Shown piece after piece: positions 53,986 through 64,000 of a stretch of 64,000 bases of DNA. This DNA is from Sinonovacula constricta (taxonomy: Eukaryota > Mollusca > Bivalvia > Cardiida > Solecurtidae). Each line of letters opens with the position of its first letter. The first letter of the stretch is position 1. A program made the position numbers and the translations under genes. The stretch is taken from NCBI GenBank assembly GCA_007844125.1, contig CM017567.1, forward strand, positions 34,272,611 through 34,336,610, written 5' to 3'. Under the pieces are notes generated by a model. That model searched no databases. It was given only the letters and a program-made list of their open reading frames with translations, and was not told the origin of the DNA.

Positions 53986-56900
53986 CATTCTATATAAGCA
54001 TTTAAACTTCGTGCGTGTACCAAATTAAAATTTATTAAACACATGACTGATCTATTTAATATATAAAATATCAAATATCAAGTTACCAAGATACCAACAT
54101 AATATCACTTCATAGAAAAATATAATAAAAAAGAAGTAGTTTCTTAAATGTCTTCTTTTCAATTTTTAATTTTTATCAAATAATTTTATTAAACGCAATT
54201 GGTTGTTTCTGGTCAGAGCTTCGTATTATTGCAAATATCGGAGTTCATCGTATTTGTACCACAAACAAAAGCTTGAGTTGCGAGATGATTTCTGTCAAAA
54301 TTGTGTATAATAAAACATTATGATCGAGTTTTCAAGCAATGCCTATATAATAACATATATGATTTACCAGCAAAGTTATAATACTAACTTTTTTCCCTTG
54401 TTAAATTCAGAGATAACAGTCTAACAGAGCAAACAGTTTTCGGTAAATGACATTGTTTGTTAAGCTGCTGTGGCTTTGTTTTGACATTAACAGAACAGTA
54501 GAAGACAAGTGACTTATGAAGTTACTGATTTACTTCATAACGTATATCTAGATTTCAATTGTTTTGTAAATTGTAAACGTATAAATGTTCATGTACGTCC
54601 GCCACGATAACTCTATGTACCTTGTGCTGATCAGGTGACTGCACATGCTGTCATATTCAGCCACTTTGACACTTGACAATATTTACTGGTGGAGTTTAGG
54701 TACGAACAAAATCTCGACTGATTCTGCTTTATAGAGATATCGTGTGTTACAACTCCCATGGCATTTAACTTTTGTCATTTTTTAAATCAAGTTTGTGGTT
54801 CATGTCTGTATTTAAATTTCTTTGCCATAAGTTATATTACCTGTATGCATATATTCATTTCGTATTCGGCTTTACTTCAAAATGTGACTTTATTTTGTGC
54901 CTTAAAATCGACAGAACAACAAACGTTTTGTAATACGATATTTATACAAGTTTTGAATGTTAATCACTCTAAAAAGCTTTTCACTGTAAATGACATGATA
55001 TGTTTGTTCTTTGAACAATTTGTTATATTATGCCACTATGTTAACCAATATTTGAAAACTGGGATGTACACACTTTGAAGACATTTTTTATTATCTTCAC
55101 AAAACGTTGAAAAATCCATTCCATACAGACATACAAACTGTGTATGACGACTCACCTTAATTTTACTCCGCTGTCTAATGAAGTTGGCATCTTTTAATAA
55201 AATGATTGTCACAATCACTAGCATATAGATAGAAGGTATCTGGCGATCATTTGGCACTTCTTCGAATCATAATGATTTTAATCTATAAAAAACATCTTGC
55301 TTCCACTCACATGGAAATCGGAAAAAAGTTATTTGTATGTTGATCAGCTGTAGTTTGTTAAAAAGGCAAACAGATTTTATGTATCACGCTAACTGAAGCT
55401 GCAGGTTGAAAAATAATGTTACTGAAAGAATATGGCTTGTCCTATTTGTACATGGATTATATCAGTTAATTCATTATTTTCTTGCTTTTTTATGGAAGAG
55501 AACGGTATTTAATAACGACAACAAAGCAGTTCTACTGCATGGACCATAAACTATTGTTTCTAACAACAATGACAGATTCTTATTGAAGTTTACTGAAATG
55601 TGTCAAAAGTGGAAAGTAATGCATCAAATAAATTATTATAAAACTAAGCTGTTAAACTTCAATTTGTTGCAACTTAATCATATAAGCATACTTTGAATGA
55701 AACCTGCATGTAGATTCAGCACACTTAAGTACAATAGTTGGATAAAGTAAAACAGTGAAATCTATTCTAGACAACTTTATACAATATATTTATATTTTTG
55801 CTATTATTAAATCAAAGAAACAAGCTGAATGGTATATTAATCTTGGCACTTAAGGACGAATTGTGTAATTCAACACCAACATGTACCTTAAAGTAATTAA
55901 AATGCGATTAACAATGTTTCATCACCGCAACAGCATGCAGTTTTCTCGGAGTATTTAGTGGCATCCCATTATCACCCTTCCAAACAAAGAAACAACAACA
56001 AAAAAACAACAACACAAACACATAACAACAACAAAACAACATGTGTAACGAATACAAAAATTAAAGTTTTATTTTGCGTCAACATTACACACCCAAACTT
56101 ACGATATATTAATTATAAAAGTCTTGAGGGTATTCTGGTCAATGTTGATTTAGAATGATAAAACTGATATTTTATGATTATGTCTGTCTCGATCACTACC
56201 TTACCATGAATTCACAGCGATACTTTGTTGTTGTAATTTGAAATATTATTGCACATGTATTTTTTTACATCTGTAGACGTCGGATGTCACAGGAAAAGAT
56301 ATGAGTAAATGTTTCGAAAAAAATTCTTGTATAGAGGTCTTACTTATATTACTTTTATTAAAAAGGCACTGAAAGAACAGTTTGACAATTACAATTTACA
56401 ATTGTAAAATTTGGCAATGGAGGCTTGTCCTATACGTATTTCGTCTGAAATATATATTTTAATTCTAAACATTTTCTGTCTTTTTAAACTGAGAAACAGC
56501 GGATATAATAAGCGGACAAATAAAAATGGCTTTTACTTATGGCGTGTACTTATTACTCTATTTTTTACTACTTTTTTACTGTGTATTGCTTAAATCTCAG
56601 TTTATGCACTATGTAGTAGTACAACCTCATTTATTGTATATAAGTATACTCATATTTAGCACTAGCTAATTGAGTTAAGTAAAGTTATCTCGACTTCAAA
56701 TTGCACCCACTTTTTATTTAGACCAAAGGTTTTAATGTTTTTCTTTTCAAAGTGAAGCAAATTCTGTGTCAAAAAGCGGCTTTGCCGAAGATTGAATTAA
56801 TAATTACATTTTGTCTTAATTTCCTATCTTGGCAGTGTTGAGAGAAAAAAAAAACAATTGATAGCTTCATTACTGACATCAAACGGAATGATTATGTATA

Positions 56901-59900
56901 AATAACAATAACCTAAATCTATCGTACATAAACTCGCAAAGGGGTGTGGTACATTTTAACTAGTTAAAGAAATTTTTAAATATAATTGTGATAATGTTGA
57001 AAAACGCCCTGATTTATGACCCATCAGTGTTTCAGGGCACTGTGGTTTACGGAGATAAGTACAGCTGCACCACAGATATGTTCTAAATTTTTGTGCAGAA
57101 GGTTTGCACATTTCGTGTACCTATGACGTCATTGCATTTATAAACTGTATTCATATTGATTTATACTTTTATATACATTTTACCAAGAACAAAACTTCAT
57201 GCTTATATGTTTTGAAGTTTAAATTTTAAATGAATATTAATGTGTTTATTTGACATATGTTGCATAAAGATAAAGGTGTGTATTTTGTTTCTGTTTTGTG
57301 TGTAAAATAACATTATTGTAAATATCATGTTTGCTACGTTTACTCACAATATGTAAGTTTAATCGTTACTTATTTTCAATATTTCTATTAATGTCCCATA
57401 CTGTTTATGTATAAATAAAATGAGGTTCGTTTGTTAGAGAACAGACTCTTACGTCTTGTTGAAATAAACATCAGGCGAATCTTTTAAAAAATTAAATTAT
57501 TCTAATTATGAAAAAAATGTCAGCTGGTGTTTCCACATGCACTTCTTCGTCAGCAAGAAATGTATGTATATCTTGTATTCAACTTTCTAGTCAAGATATG
57601 GCAGTAGACGGGCACTTGTTATATATTTTTAAATTTATAAAGCAAAAAATATATACATCTGGACATTGTAAATTTAGTATACTTAAAGATATATTTTATA
57701 ATTTAATCACATCTTATAAGGCCTGTGGATGTTATAACCATCTGCTTATACATAATAGACATTGTAACTCAATTAACCTTAAATGTTTGACTTAATATTA
57801 TCCATGTGTATAATTACTTATATGAAACTGTTGTCGCAGAAATTAATGCTTCGTTTAAAGTCTATTCACAATTATAACAATTGAATAAATGTGACTATAT
57901 CTCTAATATACTGTCACAAAAAAGAGGTAAACACAAAAACATCCAAAAACAGAACTTCAATTCAGAGTACCAAGTCAGGGTGTGTCTTTTGTATTAATAT
58001 CTTTTCTTCTTTCGCTTAAAGTCTGCTTATTTTTGTTGTAATTGAATGGATTTTACTTGGTCGAACTTATTATTGCTTTTTACTAGTTTGATATCCAAAG
58101 CGTACACTTTCGTTGAATCAAACAATACTACTTTTACCGTGTTTACAAAACCCACCATTAAAAATCACTCACCTCAAAACTAACAGAAGAGATTATAATT
58201 TTAGCTTCCTTTAGATAATTTTTGTATAAACGCAAACATGTCGTACATTTTCATTTTAATATAGAAATGATGGTAAGGGGAATGCACTATCTGACTTAAA
58301 TATTGTAAAATTTCTTATGTAAATAGTGTTACTTTAATTGATTCTCCACTATTTGCCGTTACAAATTACCAGTTCAACAGCTTCATATAATTCCCCCAAT
58401 AGTAAAAGCTCTTGTCACTTACGGCAGACATAACACATGATATGTTTTATCGTGGCAAACTACAGTTTTTCTTAGGCTTCATCCTATGAAATGAGAAAAT
58501 TTCGAAATATGTGTGTCAAAAGATAATATCAGATTGCATGATCTAAATTTTAAAGAGGTAAACGTACTGGTTAGAAATATGGCTTATCGTTTTAATTGTC
58601 TGCTGACGAAAGGTTGCTATATAATCGATGTATATCAAATGAATACACATTTGTGATCATTTTAACATGTAACTACGACCTCCTCTAACTTTCTCAGACA
58701 TATTTTTTTCTCACAAATTCTGGTCACAAAATAGATAAAAATAATATATGCCAAATATTAAATATGTATTCCCTTGCCATTGTTACTTTGATTTAAAACA
58801 AAAACATGTAGCCAATAAAAATTGCGAAATAATGCTATAGACTTTTCTACATAAGCACTGTTTAAAACAGCATACACTTGGAATTATGCATTATATTTGT
58901 CTTTTGTTTTAAAGTTTATCACTAGTTCACAGAGGAATGTAAACATGTAATGAATTTATAATGTTATTTTATAATATACTTCAAGAGAAAAAAATGACAC
59001 ATAGTTACACATAATTGTAGTTTTAATATAGTAAAAATGTAAAAAAGCAGAGAATATTCAGACAGTTTCCAGTATTGTTTCTGATATTGTTCTGAATATA
59101 TCTAAATTTACAACTATACAGAAATAAATTTTAATTGTATATAAAGATATGTACATGTCTAAATATATCTAAAATATATCATTGACAGGCAATAAATGTG
59201 CACATAACTCTGATGTACCGTTGATGGTATCTGATCTTGAAGCACTGGTCAGGTACACTTTTGTACTACGAGAGGTTTTCTATAATCAAGATAATCAAGC
59301 GCTAGTAATTGACAAGATGATTGCAGTTAGTATTGTATTACTTACCTTGAGTAGACGCCTAAACTATTATAACAACTTATTCAACAAACAGTAAAAAAGT
59401 TCACAATTATAACTTTGCTTCAAACTTTAATATTTATAATAAAAACAAATCGGCATAACACATTTAGGATCGTATTTTACATATCAGCTACACTTGAGTT
59501 AAATATGTAGTGGGTTTTTTTCATGTGAACATTAACACTAAAATAAATAAAGCTATCTTAGCAATACATGTTTATCTCTTCGGTTATATTCTTGTGTATC
59601 TGTAGATTTTCTTAAGAAATTTTCTTCAAAAACATTTATCAGTGATTAAGATAGATTGATTGACTGGCATTTCTGCTAGAATAAACTGTTCATTTATATG
59701 TAAAGCATAACCTAATGAACTTAATAACAAAAATAATAAAGTACAAATAACTAAAAAGTATAAGGCTTAAGTAATCTAACATAGTGACAGAGTAAAGAAA
59801 AATACTTACATAGGCAGTTTATCTGTATGAATTTATAAAGTATGGAGTAATGTTTTCATGGAAAAAAATAGTTTCTTCACTGTTATAAAATAAAGTGCCT

Positions 59901-62900
59901 TATACTTATTGAATATATTATACCTAAATATAATAAATCTATGCTCTTTTATTGTTAATATTAAACTGTGTCTTGGGAAGTAAAGGCCAAGTTAAAAATG
60001 TGCAGTCAATAATAATTAAATCTTTTGATCAAATACTCAAAGCGAACAAAACATCAACTTGTGTCCTTGTGTCCTATTTGTAAAAATTTTACAAAAAGAT
60101 ATAAAATGTTTAATTTAAACAATGATGAAACAGCCTGGCAGCTTTGATATAAAATTAATTAAAATGTAAATATTTCAGCTTAATTATTAGTTTACCGTTT
60201 AATTTCACTGTAACAACAGTTATCAGTTTTGATAATTTAATTTACATTTTCTGAACATCTGTGGAGCTTCATATCATTTATTATATTTCAAACAAAATGA
60301 TTTTATTGTTATTGGTAGAAATAAGACATTGTCAATATCGTATTTTTTGTTTGAATTTGATCAGTAATTTGACAAGCCATTTAGAGAAGATTTCCTTACA
60401 TAGTATAAAATGATGTTCCAACAAAAATCAGAATGCTGTTATCTTTGTATCCAAGAAAGCGAAACTCGTCGCTTTTCAGAAAAGGAACGTTGGCATTTAC
60501 AGTCTCTACACAACGGATAATTTCCGATGAACATATGTGACTAGTAAGGCGGAAATACAATTCGAATCTGTCAGTTGAATAATTATTTCTGTGGTGCTTC
60601 AGGTTTTTGAAGACAACAATTTCTACTGAACTTAAGTAGTTTAAGCTACTTTTATCAATACAATATGCACGTATTCAAAAAATTTGAACCTGATTACATG
60701 TATTTTAATTGTCACGTTCAATTAGATCTATATGCATAAGACTCGCACTTAATCAAGACCAAATGTACTGAGGCCATTTGATAGCTCGAATCTGACAAGT
60801 GAAATTTATTGAAGTGGAAATTTCTCAACAGTATGTTTCAAGCACAATGAACACATTATGTGATCAATGTCACGTGACATTAAAACTAAGTTCAGCGGTA
60901 ATTTGAATTAACAGACACTGTGTATGCAGCTAGATTAAGTTCATAATATCCGATTCACTGGAATGTCTTTAAAGAAAGTATGCCATTTAATTCGCTTCTG
61001 TTTCCTTCTTTGCAGTATTTTATCGTTGTGTGGTCGTAACATTGCTCAAAGTAATAACCGCAACTTTAGAAACTATAACAAACAATTAACAAATGGTCGA
61101 TAGAACTGTTAAAGCATTTGGGTTAATGGCCATTTTCTTTATGGCTGCATTCAATAATATGATTAGCCTGAAATTGTCTGCATGATAAGATGTGTGCTCA
61201 TCAATGCAATATAACACATCTAGTAGAACCTAGAGACAGAATATTGTTGCTGTTCAAACCAATACTCTTGTTAATATTTGAATCAATATTAGTTTTGCCA
61301 TATATGATATTTGTATTCATAGCTCAATATATTCATTTGTACAAGTTTGTTGATACGAAAATTAATTTGATTGTTAAAGTGTTAATGGCTTTCAGAAAAA
61401 CTGTTGACATTTTATATTTATTCATTTTTGTCATTCCCGGGAATAAAATATTGAGCTGGTGGGAATGTTTCAACTATAAAGGGGAAGCAAATACAAAGAC
61501 TTCAAGGTAGAAAAGCCCAACACCATATTGTTTTCTGCATATATCGGGAAAAAGGTTGTTCGATAAAACTATTATTTCACGACTGACACATAATTTTCGT
61601 TGCAAGTTTTGGTAATTTACACGATACCTTCAATAATATGTTCGTACGTCTAGAGAATATGTCAAATAAAGTGCCTCAGATAATCAAATTACAATGTCAA
61701 CTCATCTTACGTATTGAGTTATTGTCGCTCAGATGAAAACAAAACTACCAAGTATTTGAGACTTCAGTGAAGTTACAAAGAAATTAGGCGGCTAGAACGC
61801 TATCGAGTTGTTTTTTTCTGGAGCATATTTGTGTTGTGCAATAATTGTACTGTCTAGAGTAAAAAGAACTGTTTATTATAATAATATATAAGTTGTCTAT
61901 ACATGGCTATTGTTTACATCGTTCTTCAGCAAGACACATAAAGAGAATTAAGTCTTACAGCTCCAGTAGACAATTCGGACAAGTGACTATACAAAACACT
62001 CCATAAGTCAACATGAGTCCCATAAGTCATATGCTTTTATTAGTAATCAACCGTCATTTTAGTTTGTTTTTATTTATATATATTTTACAAATTTGTATTT
62101 GGCAATCATAATAAATGACGACATCAGTGACACATAAATCCACCACCTGTACACAAATGATATTGGTTGACACATGAAATAAATGGACATATTCGTAATT
62201 CTTTATTTAAACATCTCTAAAATTACCCGTAAATATAGACATAAAGACACAGTATAGATTTTTTTTTCGATTCCAAATCGACACTTCTAAATGGGACTTA
62301 GAATAATAACTATTCACGCACTCTTACAAGATTTGTTACTATCTCACTTCCAAAGTTGCAAGCTAAATATTTTATGTGGAATCTTATGTCCATTAAAATT
62401 GTGTATGACAAGTCGTACAAACTGCACCGATTACTCGTATGGGTTATGTAATTATCCTGCTCGTATGCTTTAAAGCCAGGGTAGATCATGAATGACTGAA
62501 TGAATCAATATATGTCATCTTAGTCCGCACCCAAACAGCGCAGATTTTTTTTTGGCTTAATGTGTTTATTAATGATTATTTAGAATTTATTTCACTTTCG
62601 CTTGTTTACGTAAACAACAGAAATGCCACACTTTCCTAAAATAAAATATGTCTTCATTATTTCGCTATCAACACATAAAAGAGAAGTAAACGTGATCCAA
62701 ATTAAAAGTTGCAGTCCTTGTCCGAATATGTAAAACCTTTCCGAAAATATAACCGTCCTATGATGAACAGTAATATGAATTAGGAAAATAATGTAATATA
62801 ATATTTTTTCAATCTCGCATGCACCGACAAAATGGATTGATTAATTGACATTTACTTTGAAGCCATAACAGAAATGTGACAAAGAACAATTCTGAAAGTC

Positions 62901-64000
62901 TCAATGGTCTTATAGTACCTGTCGTTTATCGTCTATAATACACAGACAATACACAGACTGCACAGAGCTTATATATTTTAGATATGATCACACTACACTG
63001 AAAATCGCAAACGGACGACCAGCAGATAGAATCTGATCTTATTTGTTCCCATGTCCGATTCTCATGCATTAAATATGTTCGTCGTCCGTTAGTTATCCGA
63101 AACTCGTGCTGTCCGTTTCCGATTATTGTCTGATTCTCATCCATTTCGCGTCCGTTGATGTCTAGACCTGATTTGCAAACAGATGTTAAACGGGAAAACC
63201 AGAAGTGTAAAGAAGGAATGACGCCTTGTGTCGACAATTATCGTAAGTTAGCTCACGGCTGACGGACAATAGTTTGATAAATTTATGCCATGCTACGAAA
63301 AAATACGCATATTGGAAATCACTATTTAGCTCTTTATTTTTATTCCGTTCATAATAGTTACATTTAGGCACATCATATTTTCGTGGGAATTCTTGTAAAT
63401 ATTATATACATTTAAATTCTTTTAAGTCTAAAAAAGTTCACGTGGGCTTTATTCGTAGTATGATATAGCGTAAGCACATGATATTTTGTATTTCTTTAAC
63501 AAACGTTTTGCTTGTACAAATGATGTGTTTATTAAATGAATAAATATGCACTAAAATACACTGTTCGTTCTCGTCTTTTCATCATTATTATATGAACAGT
63601 CATCGTTCATTATACCTTCGTTTTATCCTATAATTATTCGTTACTTACGTACCAATTAGTAACAGGTGCTGTCTTTCTTTGTTGCTTGTTTATTGTCCGA
63701 TAGCGTACATCATTAGTACGTTTACTGTTCGTTTTATTTGAGGCATACTTTGATTGTGTGAGCTGCGGAGACCTGCAAGCAGCCGAACAACTGAAAATCT
63801 ATGTTTTTCTATCTGTCACTTGTCCGCCCCTGCCAGCTCATGGTATCAGGTACAATATGACCATACCATTAACAATAGAGCTTTGTACGGATGCATTATA
63901 AAATAATCTTAATTTAAAAGTTGTTTTCCACACATTAACACTTACACAATTATTGTACGCACTCATCATTTTATGACATCAAGGAGCAATGTTCTTTTTA
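53986..64000. other. Right arm, outer 10 kb: no supportable gene
   Basis: Mirror of 25025-35038. ATG frames at 54758-55078, 57508-57795 and 61190-61510 correspond to those in the left arm and are equally unrecognisable. Confidence 0.4.

Larger units (their letters stand above)
46593..64000 (-). repeat. Giant inverted repeat, right arm (runs off the window)
   Basis: Reverse complement of 25025-42415. The last bases of the window still match, so the arm continues beyond 64000. It contains mirror copies of every repeat and open frame of the left arm. The junction with the spacer is abrupt, with at most one base (A 46593) shared between the block end and the arm start. Confidence 0.97.

Noticed and set aside
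54758..55078. 106-residue ATG frame (mirror at 33946-34266), and likewise 61190-61510 and 57508-57795
   Set aside because: At roughly two-thirds AT a handful of frames this long is expected by chance over both strands of the window. Composition is Phe/Ile/Leu/Asn-rich, and identical copies in the mirror arm are not independent evidence.

Overview
The window is eukaryotic, intron-era, AT-rich, gene-poor DNA. The best guess is a bivalve or other mollusc. The reasons are a tRNA-headed SINE of the kind scattered through molluscan genomes, a CR1/L2-like non-LTR retrotransposon relic, long (CA)n, (GT)n, (TA)n and (TCTG)n tracts, and several minisatellites. The taxon is inferred from repeat style, not from a gene. 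No complete, recognisable host protein gene is visible.

Positions 1-25024 hold a tRNA-related SINE head (about 210-302), a 58-bp minisatellite (781-1236), a dead CR1/L2-like retrotransposon inside a 2.2-kb duplicated block (2138-4356), and a few coding-like but unrecognised short ORFs or exon candidates (4639-4815 minus, 5225-5291 plus, 12474-13595 minus, 20533-20700 plus). They also hold a SINE with a 12-bp target-site duplication and an internal tandem duplication (8658-9112), a GA/GACA tract, a 1-kb interrupted (CA)n array, and (TA)n, (GT)n and 18-bp repeats. The rest is unannotatable AT-rich sequence.

Positions 25025-64000 are one giant inverted repeat. The left arm is 25025-42415 and the right arm is 46593-64000, with a 4,177-bp spacer between them. 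The right arm runs off the window end, so the true arms are at least 17.4 kb. Paired coordinates add up to 89025, 89024 or 89008, changing only at single-base indels and at one (TCTG)n length difference. I saw only five substitutions by eye, so the arms are more than 99.9% identical. Each arm carries the same 66-bp array (14 units) next to the same 86-bp array (about 12.5 units), with variant units in the same order.

The spacer is 1,954 bp of unmatched DNA followed by a second copy of the retrotransposon block (44370-46593). That copy is cut off exactly where the right arm starts. The two block copies share a frameshift, an in-frame stop, and flanking DNA outside the element, so they look like an old DNA-level duplication (about 1% different). 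The inverted duplication looks younger, with its breakpoint inside the second block. The main alternative for the palindrome is an assembly or fold-back read artefact.
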